The position numbers and the translations under genes are program-made. The notes beneath the pieces are model-generated. The model had not been told where the DNA came from. It searched no databases and was given only the letters and a program-made list of their open reading frames with translations. Below are positions 53,235 through 61,746 of a stretch of 64,000 nt of DNA, piece after piece (within the stretch, counting starts at the first letter, position 1; every line of letters begins with the position of its first letter). The stretch comes from Hyphomicrobiales bacterium (lineage in GTDB: Bacteria > Pseudomonadota > Alphaproteobacteria > Rhizobiales > Rhizobiaceae), in the NCBI GenBank assembly GCA_900466875.1, contig UBNQ01000020.1, positions 124,001-188,000 of the forward strand. The letters are read 5' to 3'.

Positions 53235-54236
53235 TCAAGCTCGATCGCTCCGCAGCGCACGGTAGATCTCACCCCGACCTCGCTCGGAATATTCGAACGT
53301 CGCCATGACGCAGGCCGAATAGGTCGATGCGACGGACCGGGTGACCGAGCCTTCGGAAGCGATGGCGCCGGCGCAGATCATCGCAGAGGAAAGCGCCGTG
53401 AACAGCCCCTGTGAGGCGATCGGATCGAAGGCGAGCGCGGCGTCGCCGATGGCGATCCAGCCATTTCCGGCCGGCTGCGTCAGGACTGCCGCCGAGGCGT
53501 TGACGGCATGGCCTCGAACCTGTCGCCGCTGGTCGCCGCGATGCACCGACCAGCCTTCCCGGCGGCCGTCAGGCCCAAGGACGGAATAATTCCAGCTGCC
53601 GTCATGGCCGTCCACGTCCAGCCAAACGGCGTCCTGGGACGGCAGATCGGGCCGATCGAGCATGTCGCGCCTGGCGGTCAGGAGTTCCGACAGCACACGC
53701 CGGCCACCGAGCCGGCGCGCCGCTGCCGCTGGCCGGCCGCTGGCATCGATCACCAGCGATGCGGACAGGGCCACAGCGGCTGCGCCGGTGTCGACCAGAA
53801 GCTCGAAGCCCTGCCGGCCGCTGCCGACGTCGACAAGCCGCCCGCGCATGCCGATGGCGCCTGCAGCAACTGCCAGCGCCTGCAGACGGCGGTCGAACAC
53901 CGCACGATCGACGACGAAGCCACAGCGCCCGTGCTGCCGCGCAAAATCCTCCTGTTCCAGATGCCTGGAGGTCCATCTCCGCCGGATGCCCGCACAGAGC
54001 CGCGCAACGGCCGGTTCGGATAGCAGCCGGTCGAGCTGCAATCCATCCACCACATCCGCTGCCGATGGCGACAGGATTTCAAGCCGATCCACCATTCTCC
54101 GGCCGGGATCGATCAGCACGACGGACCTGCCCGATCCGGCCAGCAGGCGGGCTGCGGTGGCGCCCGCCGGGCCGCCGCCCACGACGGCGACGTCGAAGCG
54201 CCCGGCCGGCGCCGAAGAGCGCAGCAAAGCCCGCAC
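53235..54236 (-). CDS. LodB/QhpG-like FAD-dependent maturation oxidoreductase
   Basis: A 333-residue flavoprotein. GGGPAGATAARLLAGSGRSVVLIDPG is the FAD motif and GWIAIGDAALAFDPIASQGL the second FAD segment, as in flavin monooxygenases and halogenase-like proteins. It starts with GTG at 54236, seven bases after the LodA-like stop, and its ribosome site GAGG overlaps the last codons of that gene, so the two are coupled. In LodA/LodB systems the flavoprotein is needed to build the cysteine tryptophylquinone cofactor, presumably by hydroxylating the Trp. Confidence 0.85.
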   Translation of the reverse strand: MRALLRSSAPAGRFDVAVVGGGPAGATAARLLAGSGRSVVLIDPGRRMVDRLEILSPSAADVVDGLQLDRLLSEPAVARLCAGIRRRWTSRHLEQEDFARQHGRCGFVVDRAVFDRRLQALAVAAGAIGMRGRLVDVGSGRQGFELLVDTGAAAVALSASLVIDASGRPAAAARRLGGRRVLSELLTARRDMLDRPDLPSQDAVWLDVDGHDGSWNYSVLGPDGRREGWSVHRGDQRRQVRGHAVNASAAVLTQPAGNGWIAIGDAALAFDPIASQGLFTALSSAMICAGAIASEGSVTRSVASTYSACVMATFEYSERGRGEIYRALRSDRA

Positions 54237-54242
54237 GAACGA

Positions 54243-56222
54243 TCACACCTCGCCCTGGCGGAAGCCGGGGCGGCCGGGATCACGGGGCTCCTCAACCGCA
54301 TCTTCCGCAGCCAGCCCCGCCATGACCGCCGACCCGTCGAGCGACTCGATAGCGGCGACGAGCCTGTATTTTAGATCGCTGCCGGCCACCCCGCGCCGTC
54401 CCTGCTCGAAGCGTGTGTCCGGCGGCAGGTGGGCCGGGGGGTTCCGTTCGGGCAGGATCATGCCGAGCGCCGCCCATTGCGTGATCGAGGCGGCGATGCG
54501 GCCATAATAATCGGCCCCGCGAATGTCGCGCAGCCAGTCCGACCGATAGGTGAAGTGTTTGCCGATCTGCATGCCGGCCGTCGCCGGATCGAGCGCCGCA
54601 GCGCGCCGGAAGTTCGCTTGCGCCAGCACCTGGTCAGGCGCCCGCGCGCCCCAGAATGTCGGCATCGACAGGAAGGTCCATGGCGAATAGTCGGCGGCGG
54701 AATTGCACGACACGCCGTCCGTCTGCCATGGCACGCCCATGAAGCGCGTCAGGCTGCCGGCTGCGACGCCATCATGCGGTCCACCCGCACAGATGCACAT
54801 TTCCGGCGTGAGGCTAGCGCCCCAGTCCTGCCTGGCCGAACCCATGCCCGGCAGCACCTTCAGGCGATAGGCCCCTTTCCAGAGATGCGGGATACGCATC
54901 ACCCAGGTCAGTTCGATGCCCGGATGGAACGGTCCGCCCAGACAATCATGCAGCGCGGCCCGCTCAAGATGCCGCACCTGCTCGAGAGGTGTAAGGGTGT
55001 CGAAGGCCGCAGCGCTCGGCGGGCCGGCCCAGTCGTCGGTAAAGTTGCCCGCGGCCCAGCGTTGCAGATGCCGGAATTGCGTCGGGGTCACCGACATCAA
55101 GGCCTGCGGCGCCGGCTGGTCCGGCGGCCGGACGGAAAGCGTATCCACTGCATCGCCGAAGATCTGCGGTATCCGGTCCTCGACGAATGTGGCGACATTG
55201 CCGGGATCGCGAAAGAGTGCGAGCACGCTCTGCCGCCAGGCCACATTGGCGGCCGAGCCATCCCGCAGCCGCGCAATCACATCCGGATCCCGGGCGTCGA
55301 TGGGCGAACCGTGGCCGTGAATCACGAACAGGCCGTGATCGACCCATTGCAATCCGGTCAACCGGTCGAAGATCGACCAGACGTCCTCGGTAAACGATGT
55401 TGTGCCCGAATCCTGCAGCCATCCCTGCGCCAGGAACGCCTCCCGGACTGCGTCGTCCATGGTCACGAGCCCGGCGAGCCCCGGCACAAAGTTCGGCGGC
55501 GTGACCGCGACATAACCGGGCTCTGCCTCGATCGGTGGCCGTCCCGGAAAGGTGACCGTCGCGCGAACAGGTCCGTCCGAAATATCGTCGTGCCAGCCGA
55601 CATTGTTGGCGTAGGTGAGCGGCGTGACGCCTCTACGGAAAGGAGCGGAAAGGCCCCGTCCGCCCAGGAAAAGCAGACGTCCCACGGCATCCGTCCGCAA
55701 CTCGCCGAGATAGACCGGCGTGTTCCAGAAGCGCCCGTCGCCGAAAATCACTCCCGAAACGTCCCTGCCCTCGATCGAGAGCGGCGTCGGCACGATATCG
55801 AGCATTCGCCGGCCGCCAGGCACTTGAATCTGATCGGGCCGATTGCGCTGCGCCGCCGGCTGGCCCATGCCGTCGGGCAGGTCCATCGCCTGGTTAAACT
55901 CGTACCAGCCCGCTTTGAGATTGGCGACCGCCACCGACCAATCGATCTTGGCATGGTCGGCGGTGATCTCCAGCACGGAACCGTCCTTCATGTGGGCGTA
56001 GACGCGAAAGCGCGCCGCCTGGCGTTTGATCGCCCCATCCGCGAGCCGGAAGTCCTCGACAAATCGGGCGGGCGTCCCGTCTGGTAGCGTCGCCGGGCCG
56101 CCGATGATTTCCGGACCGACGACAAAATCGCCGTCGCCGGCTGCATTGCCGACCCGTGCCAGTCCGAGCGGCGGATAGACCTTGATGGCATCGATCTGTT
56201 GCGGATCCAGCACCTGCCCCAT
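54243..56222 (-). CDS. LodA-like CTQ-dependent amino-acid oxidase
   Basis: A 659-residue LodA-family protein. The N-terminal hallmark is IDAIKVYPPLGLARVGNA; the central TPTQFRHLQRWAAGNFTDDW and the C-terminal quinone domain follow. The likely CTQ residues are Cys506 in PWQTDGVSC and Trp524 in PTFWGARAPDQVL. Members oxidise the alpha- or epsilon-amine of amino acids, releasing ammonia and hydrogen peroxide. There is no signal peptide. GGGAAAGGGAGC precedes 56222; a longer start would add 36 low-complexity residues. Followed by the lodB-like gene. The amino-acid substrate cannot be read. Confidence 0.9.
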   Translation of the reverse strand: MGQVLDPQQIDAIKVYPPLGLARVGNAAGDGDFVVGPEIIGGPATLPDGTPARFVEDFRLADGAIKRQAARFRVYAHMKDGSVLEITADHAKIDWSVAVANLKAGWYEFNQAMDLPDGMGQPAAQRNRPDQIQVPGGRRMLDIVPTPLSIEGRDVSGVIFGDGRFWNTPVYLGELRTDAVGRLLFLGGRGLSAPFRRGVTPLTYANNVGWHDDISDGPVRATVTFPGRPPIEAEPGYVAVTPPNFVPGLAGLVTMDDAVREAFLAQGWLQDSGTTSFTEDVWSIFDRLTGLQWVDHGLFVIHGHGSPIDARDPDVIARLRDGSAANVAWRQSVLALFRDPGNVATFVEDRIPQIFGDAVDTLSVRPPDQPAPQALMSVTPTQFRHLQRWAAGNFTDDWAGPPSAAAFDTLTPLEQVRHLERAALHDCLGGPFHPGIELTWVMRIPHLWKGAYRLKVLPGMGSARQDWGASLTPEMCICAGGPHDGVAAGSLTRFMGVPWQTDGVSCNSAADYSPWTFLSMPTFWGARAPDQVLAQANFRRAAALDPATAGMQIGKHFTYRSDWLRDIRGADYYGRIAASITQWAALGMILPERNPPAHLPPDTRFEQGRRGVAGSDLKYRLVAAIESLDGSAVMAGLAAEDAVEEPRDPGRPGFRQGEV

Positions 56223-56644
56223 GCTCCCTTTCCCTTGATCAGCGGCGCGAGAGGGTCTGCCTTCGCCTGCCGTCTGCAAAATGATGCCGGTGCCCGAACG
56301 ATGGACGGGCGCTGACTGAACCGAAATCACCTGAAAGATGCCATGCTAAAAGTTGGGTTCAGATTAACACATCCGATCCCGAAGAATATATAAACTTCCA
56401 TCCTTGTTTGTTGTCATTTCCCTTTGCACGAGAGAGTAGTTTTGATATTGGGAAGACAGGAGCTCTCGCATTCATTGTATCGGATAGCATGTGGCTGTCG
56501 TATTACTTACGACGCTAAGCGCATCGAGGCTTACCCGCCATTTGTCGCGCGATCGCCAGCCGGTTAATCGATCATACGGGTGCCCAGTTATATATCCGTC
56601 TTGCTGCATTTCATCGAAACAACGACGTTCCGGGGGGACCGAGG
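56223..56644. promoter_or_regulatory. Divergent promoter region of the quinocofactor locus
   Basis: A 422-base region between the minus-strand lodAB-like pair and the plus-strand metalloprotease operon. It is AT-richer than its surroundings (for example AAGAATATATAAAC at about 56384), as expected for two back-to-back promoters. No regulator gene is adjacent and no firm operator is visible. Confidence 0.5.
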
Positions 56645-57889
56645 ATGATGGGAAAGCATGAGAACAAGGGAATGGCGCGCCCGCAAATCCAGAGCCTGGA
56701 TTCCAATCCCTATGTCGCGCCACGACGCCGCGTCACCAGCAAGTTGAGCGGTCCGGCGCTATCGCAGATCACCATCCAGGCGATAGAGATCTGTCAGGCT
56801 ATCCAGAGCGTCGAGAGTTCGGTGACGCTGATTGCCGACAAGGCAACCATGGTGCGTGTCTATATCGATCAAACGAGCCTGGCGGGCGGTGTCCAGCTGC
56901 GCGGCGAACTGAAGGTCCGAAAGACTGCCACGGGACCGGCAACCTATGTGCCGGCCCTGGAAGACCTGGCCGCCGACCCGCAGGACGCGACGAAGCTGAT
57001 CGACAAGCGCAACCTTACCGGCGCCAGCCTGAATTTTCGGTTGCCCACCACCGTGACCGCGGCCGGGGCGCTGCTGGTCGAGGTAAACCGGATCTGGCCG
57101 GCCGGCGGCGACGACGCCATGTTTGGCGGCGTCACCAGCTCCACCGTGGAATTCGTCTATGGTCCGCCGCTGCGGATCAGATGCATCGGCTTGCGCTATG
57201 TCGACACCGGCACCGGCCAGACCCACACGCCCGACGCTGTGCATTTCGCCTATCTTCGTTCGTTCCTCGAGCGCGCCTATCCAGTGCCGTCGGTGGATTG
57301 GTCGCAGATCGTCGTGGAAGCGAATTTCGCGGCACCATTCAACGACCAGACGGTTCTGCGGGCGAACGCCCAGATCGCCGCCATCCGCAGTTCCGAAGTC
57401 GACAACGGCATGGATCCGCGAACCCATTACCTGGCGCTGGTCGATGATGCCCGCGGCCGGAATTTCATGCGCGGCAGAGCGATGGGCATTCCCGACGCGG
57501 CCGCGCCGGACACAGTGGCCTCGGCCCCGTGCGGCGTGCCCAACGGTTTTGCCGGCGATCATGATCTGTCCTATGCCGACTGGTACGGCGCGCACGAACT
57601 CGGCCATACGTTCGGCCGCTTTCATCCCGGCTTTCCGGCTGGCACACAGGACGCGTCCGATCCCGATTTCCCCTTTGAGGAAGGCCAGTTGTCGGACGCG
57701 GACCAGAAGTTCGTGGGTTACGATCTCGGCGATGCCGGACTGGGAATCCGCCTCCAAGCGCTGGCCGGCACGCATCATCACGACCTGATGACCTATGCTG
57801 AGCGGCAGTGGATCTGCGCCCATACTTTCGAGGCTATCCGCACGCGCCTCATCGAGGAAGACAGGCAATTCGACCCGGCGATCGTCTGA
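56645..57889 (+). CDS. Metzincin-type zinc metalloprotease-like protein
   Basis: A 414-residue protein with HELGHTFGRFH (H317, E318, H321, H327), the HExxHxxGxxH zinc site of metzincins, and a likely Met-turn in DLMTYAERQW (M382). The N-terminal 200 residues form a beta-rich region (VTLIADKATMVRVYIDQTSL, ELKVRKTA). No signal peptide is seen, so it may act in the cytoplasm or leave by an unseen route. It opens the plus-strand operon of the LodA locus, where a protease could process a quinoprotein precursor. GAGG overlaps just upstream of the start. Confidence 0.8.
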   Translation: MMGKHENKGMARPQIQSLDSNPYVAPRRRVTSKLSGPALSQITIQAIEICQAIQSVESSVTLIADKATMVRVYIDQTSLAGGVQLRGELKVRKTATGPATYVPALEDLAADPQDATKLIDKRNLTGASLNFRLPTTVTAAGALLVEVNRIWPAGGDDAMFGGVTSSTVEFVYGPPLRIRCIGLRYVDTGTGQTHTPDAVHFAYLRSFLERAYPVPSVDWSQIVVEANFAAPFNDQTVLRANAQIAAIRSSEVDNGMDPRTHYLALVDDARGRNFMRGRAMGIPDAAAPDTVASAPCGVPNGFAGDHDLSYADWYGAHELGHTFGRFHPGFPAGTQDASDPDFPFEEGQLSDADQKFVGYDLGDAGLGIRLQALAGTHHHDLMTYAERQWICAHTFEAIRTRLIEEDRQFDPAIV

Positions 57890-57975
57890 CGACCGTCTTC
57901 CGGACGGTGCGGACGCGAAGCCGAATGATCGTATCCCATCCCGCAAGAGGTTGATGTCAGCAGAGGAGAACACAG

Positions 57976-58623
57976 ATGGTAGACGACCTTGCCAGTACTT
58001 TTGCTCATGTCATTGCCAATATCGACACGGCCAGCGGCGAAGGAAGCATCGATTATGTACTGCCTTCGCGCAAGCGCACCGCGTCCAACATGTTTGCAGG
58101 CCCGGCGCCCGACAAGGCCAAGGTTCGCCTGGTGCTGAAGGACGCTGCCGGCAAGGAGATCGGCAGCGTGCGCCCGGAGCTTCGGTTCGAGGCCTGCGAC
58201 GATGGCAGACAACCTCATCGTGCGCTCATCCAGCAGGATGTCGAACTGTCGGATGATCTGGCCTCTGTCGCTCTCGAATTCGAAGGCAAGGTCGTCGATG
58301 TCTTTCATCCCGAACCGGTCCCCCCGATCGGTGAGCAATTCCGCAATACGGCCGAATGGGGCCTCCCCCTGCCCGGGAATCCGGACAAGCTCGCGGTGGG
58401 GACTCACGCGGTAGAGCCGCAGGCCGGCGTCAGCTACATGGTCCAGGCCAAACCGGACAATTCGGACCAGTGGCAGACCTTATCGGTCGGCAAGAGCACG
58501 CCGGACTTCGTGATCGACAAGAACCAGTTCCCCGGCGCGTCTTCGCTTGACGTCCGCGTGACGCAGAATGCCGGCTTCAAACAGCTGACGGTCGAAGAGA
58601 AGACCATGAAGCTGGACGAATAG
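57976..58623 (+). CDS. Unknown beta-rich protein of the quinocofactor locus
   Basis: A 215-residue protein with no recognised family. The C-terminal part (SYMVQAKPDNSDQWQTLSVG ... FPGASSLDVRVTQNAGFK) resembles an Ig-like beta-sandwich often appended to secreted proteases and their partners. One Cys only. It follows the metalloprotease gene by 86 bases with GAGGAGAACACAG before the ATG, so it is probably cotranscribed and may be a detached accessory domain or inhibitor of the protease; that is inference. Confidence 0.7.
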   Translation: MVDDLASTFAHVIANIDTASGEGSIDYVLPSRKRTASNMFAGPAPDKAKVRLVLKDAAGKEIGSVRPELRFEACDDGRQPHRALIQQDVELSDDLASVALEFEGKVVDVFHPEPVPPIGEQFRNTAEWGLPLPGNPDKLAVGTHAVEPQAGVSYMVQAKPDNSDQWQTLSVGKSTPDFVIDKNQFPGASSLDVRVTQNAGFKQLTVEEKTMKLDE

Positions 58624-58786
58624 ATCGGGCGGACACCGAAAGGGATACGCCGACAGGAATCGTCACATGCGTCAGGCCGGTTTCCCTGGGAGTCGGGCCT
58701 AACTTCACTGACTTTGCTTTGCCTGAAATCGCAGTCCGTCCCGTGGGACGCATGGATTGCATCCGATCCAGAGAGGGTGATACGCA

Positions 58787-60409
58787 ATGCCCATCCAGTC
58801 GATCTATATCACCCCCGGCATCGCCGTTGCCCGCCTCGGCGAGGCGACTGCGCCGGTCTGCAACTATCAATGGGTCGATGTTGACCAGCCGCGCTATGAC
58901 GGCGAGACGACGATTGCGCCGGCCTGGACGCTGGAGGTCGGGCCCGACGCAAGCATCACCCCCGTCCTGCCCGATGCCGTCGAATTTCGCGACGGCGACA
59001 AGATTCGTCCCGTCGCGCCGTTCTTCGAGGTCTGGGCCCGGACCGGCGATGCCGGATCGCCACCGGAGAGCTGGCAGGAAGTGCCGCTGACCCCTGCCCT
59101 GCTGGCGGCAGATGGCCTAGCGCCCGCAGATCTGACCATCTCGGTCCAGGCATCCAACCGCAAGGCTATGCGGCGCACCGGCAATACAGCTGTCGCCTTC
59201 GGCACGCGAGAGCCGGTGACGCTCCGGGATGGCGATCATACGGTCAAGACGATCGACGGCAGGAGCCCCGCCGGAGCCTCGCCGCCGATGATCCCCGAGG
59301 ACAACCCGATTCCGCTCGGCAGCGTACAACTGATGAGAAGCCTGGCGCAGCCCACGGACCAGCCATGGTCGGATGTCGTCCACCTAGAAGTCTTCCGGTT
59401 CCGCTACCGGCCGGCGACGGGCCTGTTCTACGGGCCGCCCGACGCGGCTCAGGCGGTGCCGGCGCAAGCACGTCCCGAAGCCGCCGTGCGTCCCGAAAAC
59501 GCCTTCCTGGATCCGAGCGCCGGATGGTTCGGTATTGCCACCAACAATCTCGTCTCACCCGGCGATACCTATGACGCGGTCGACCAGAATCAGCCGACGG
59601 GCGCCTCGCTGGGGGTCGTCGACGATACCTGCGAGGTCCATTTCGAGGCGACCCTGGCGCGTGCCGGCGCTGGCGCCCTGTCGGGGAGAGCCGTCGCCTT
59701 CGTCGCGCCGCCCGATTTTGCCCCGGATCGAAGGCCGTTTCTCTCAGTCGCCGACGAGTTGAACGACCGTTCCGCAGAATGGTCCGCCCGCAACGCGGCG
59801 ACGAGCGATGATGAGCTGGATCAGTGGGTCGAGGACTTTTTCGAGCGTGTCCACGAAACGGTGTCACTTTTCAACATCGATTTTTATCGCGCGCGGGCTG
59901 CACAGCTGCCGCCGGCCAATCTTCATCCCGACGACCTGGACGAGGGGCTGCGGCCGAGACCCGAAAGGGCGATGGGCGGGCACGACAGGCTTCGCAATGC
60001 GCTTTACAAGCTGGCGCCTGTGTCGGACGCCGATCCCTTGCCGCTCAGCAAACATGCGCGCATGCGCCACCGTCAACTCTCCGACCTGCAGAACCTTGAG
60101 GGATTGGTACAGCTCGATCCGGACAGGCTCAGGGCCATCATCAGGCCACCATTCGAAAGCGAGAGTTTCGAGAATGGCAACGCCACTTCGATGCGCATGC
60201 CGCCCTTCATGCGGCAGTCGAATGCCCTGCCCCTTACAGTTGTGGGCTGGCAGCACGAATTACTGATGCGCTGGCTCGACAAAACCGTGGCCAGCCAGGC
60301 GGCAGGGCCGTCGGTCGCCGGTCTCGATGCGGATAGGCGAACCCTGTCCGACAGTGCGACGAACCGCCGGCATGCCGTCCTTGCGCGGCTGGCAACGGAG
60401 AAGCTGTGA
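58787..60409 (+). CDS. LodA N-terminal-body-like protein without CTQ domain
   Basis: A 540-residue protein not assigned to a named enzyme. Its start, QSIYITPGIAVARLGEA, parallels LodA IDAIKVYPPLGLARVGNA; RPVAPFFEVWAR parallels the LodA segment RQAARFRVYAH; the C-terminal LPLTVVGWQHELLMRWLDK parallels TPTQFRHLQRWAAG. It ends where LodA continues into the quinone domain, and it has only two Cys and lacks the PWxxDxxxC motif. The stop overlaps the start of a radical SAM gene (TGATG). Read as the body subunit of a split LodA-like enzyme (inference). Confidence 0.75.
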   Translation: MPIQSIYITPGIAVARLGEATAPVCNYQWVDVDQPRYDGETTIAPAWTLEVGPDASITPVLPDAVEFRDGDKIRPVAPFFEVWARTGDAGSPPESWQEVPLTPALLAADGLAPADLTISVQASNRKAMRRTGNTAVAFGTREPVTLRDGDHTVKTIDGRSPAGASPPMIPEDNPIPLGSVQLMRSLAQPTDQPWSDVVHLEVFRFRYRPATGLFYGPPDAAQAVPAQARPEAAVRPENAFLDPSAGWFGIATNNLVSPGDTYDAVDQNQPTGASLGVVDDTCEVHFEATLARAGAGALSGRAVAFVAPPDFAPDRRPFLSVADELNDRSAEWSARNAATSDDELDQWVEDFFERVHETVSLFNIDFYRARAAQLPPANLHPDDLDEGLRPRPERAMGGHDRLRNALYKLAPVSDADPLPLSKHARMRHRQLSDLQNLEGLVQLDPDRLRAIIRPPFESESFENGNATSMRMPPFMRQSNALPLTVVGWQHELLMRWLDKTVASQAAGPSVAGLDADRRTLSDSATNRRHAVLARLATEKL

Positions 60410-61731
60410 TGCGCCGGATGGCCGAAATCGCGCCGGAAAGCAGCGCCACACCGTATTTCCGCTTCCGCTCGGCAGTCGGGGAACACGTGCTCATCGTTCC
60501 CCATTCCCGAATTTTCGACCTGTCGGGCGATGCCGCCCGGGATTGGGACCGCGATGGGCATGCGGCTCGCGAGACCGCCCTCATGCTTGCCGCCGAGACG
60601 CTGGGAGAAGCAGGCCTGTCCGACGTGGTCATGCCGCAGCCGCAGAGCATTTCCCTCAATGTTTCTTCGGCCTGCAATCTGTCCTGCGGCTATTGCTACG
60701 CCGACCGCGGCAAGTTCGCCGGTGCCCAGCCAAAGCGAATGGATCTGGACACGGCGCGGGCGGCGATCGACGATCTGCTACTCCACGCTGATCGGGCTTC
60801 GCCCGTCACCATCGGCTTCATGGGCGGTGAGCCGCTGCTGAACCGGGCGCTTGTGCAAGATGTTGTCCATTACGCGGAAAAGATTGCCGCAGGCCGCGGC
60901 CTCGACCTGCGCTTTTCGATGACCACCAACGGCACCCTGCTCGAACCGGCCGATATCGAGTTGATGCGCTCGCGGCGGTTCGCATTGACCGTCAGCGTCG
61001 ATGGCGACGGTGTCGTCCACGATCGGCAGCGGCCGACCCCACAGGGGCGCGGCAGCTATGCCGCGCTGACCAAACGCCTGGCGCCGCTGATTGCGGATCC
61101 CGGCAATGTTCAGGTCGCAGCCAGGATGACGGTCCGGTCGGGAACAATCGATCTCGCCGCACGTGTCGAGGCGGTGCTGGCGATCGGTTTTCCCGAGGTC
61201 GGCGTATCGCCGCTGCGCATGAGCGCGGATGACAGTGCCTTGGCGGGAGAGGACTGGCCGAAATACCTGTCCGAACTGACGACGCTGAGCAGAAAAGAAC
61301 TGGCCACGGCCAACACCGGCGGCGCGATCCGGCTCACCAATTTTGCCGTCGCCTTGAAGCAGATTCATGCCGGCGCCAGTTCGCCCTATCCATGCGGCGC
61401 GGGCGGCGGCTATTTCTCCGTGGCGGCCGACGGCAAATGGTATACCTGCCACAGGGCGATCGGCGATCCCGACTATGAGGTGGGCGAAAGCGGCACATTG
61501 GACGAACAGCGCCGCCGCACCTTCCTAATCGAGCGGCATGTCCACAGCCAGACCGACTGTCGCTGCTGCTGGGGCCGATACCTCTGTTCCGGAAGCTGTC
61601 ACCAGGAAGCGCGAAACCGCACGGCGGAAAGCTGCGACTTCATCCGTGACTGGTTGCGCTTCTGCCTGTCGGCCTATTGCGAACTGAGCACCTGCCGCCC
61701 CGACTTCTTCCTTCCCCGCACTGTGAACTGA
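60409..61731 (+). CDS. Radical SAM/SPASM peptide-modifying enzyme
   Basis: A 440-residue radical SAM protein. The [4Fe-4S]-SAM site is C89-NLS-C93-GY-C96, followed by GGEPLLNR (residues ~140). The C-terminal SPASM region has C329, C347 and then C384-RC-C387, five residues, C393, three residues, C397 and C409, giving CX2CX5CX3C for two extra clusters. It resembles QhpD-type and other quinone or thioether maturases that act on proteins or peptides. It overlaps the upstream LodA-body gene and precedes the LodA-motif/ferritin gene by 15 bases, so one of these is its probable substrate. Confidence 0.9.
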   Translation: MRRMAEIAPESSATPYFRFRSAVGEHVLIVPHSRIFDLSGDAARDWDRDGHAARETALMLAAETLGEAGLSDVVMPQPQSISLNVSSACNLSCGYCYADRGKFAGAQPKRMDLDTARAAIDDLLLHADRASPVTIGFMGGEPLLNRALVQDVVHYAEKIAAGRGLDLRFSMTTNGTLLEPADIELMRSRRFALTVSVDGDGVVHDRQRPTPQGRGSYAALTKRLAPLIADPGNVQVAARMTVRSGTIDLAARVEAVLAIGFPEVGVSPLRMSADDSALAGEDWPKYLSELTTLSRKELATANTGGAIRLTNFAVALKQIHAGASSPYPCGAGGGYFSVAADGKWYTCHRAIGDPDYEVGESGTLDEQRRRTFLIERHVHSQTDCRCCWGRYLCSGSCHQEARNRTAESCDFIRDWLRFCLSAYCELSTCRPDFFLPRTVN

Positions 61732-61746
61732 TGCAAGGAGCGCGAC

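Noticed and set aside
54429..56087. A 552-codon plus-strand frame opposite the LodA-like gene
   Set aside because: The minus-strand LodA motifs are clear and the antisense frame has only Arg-rich shadow sequence.
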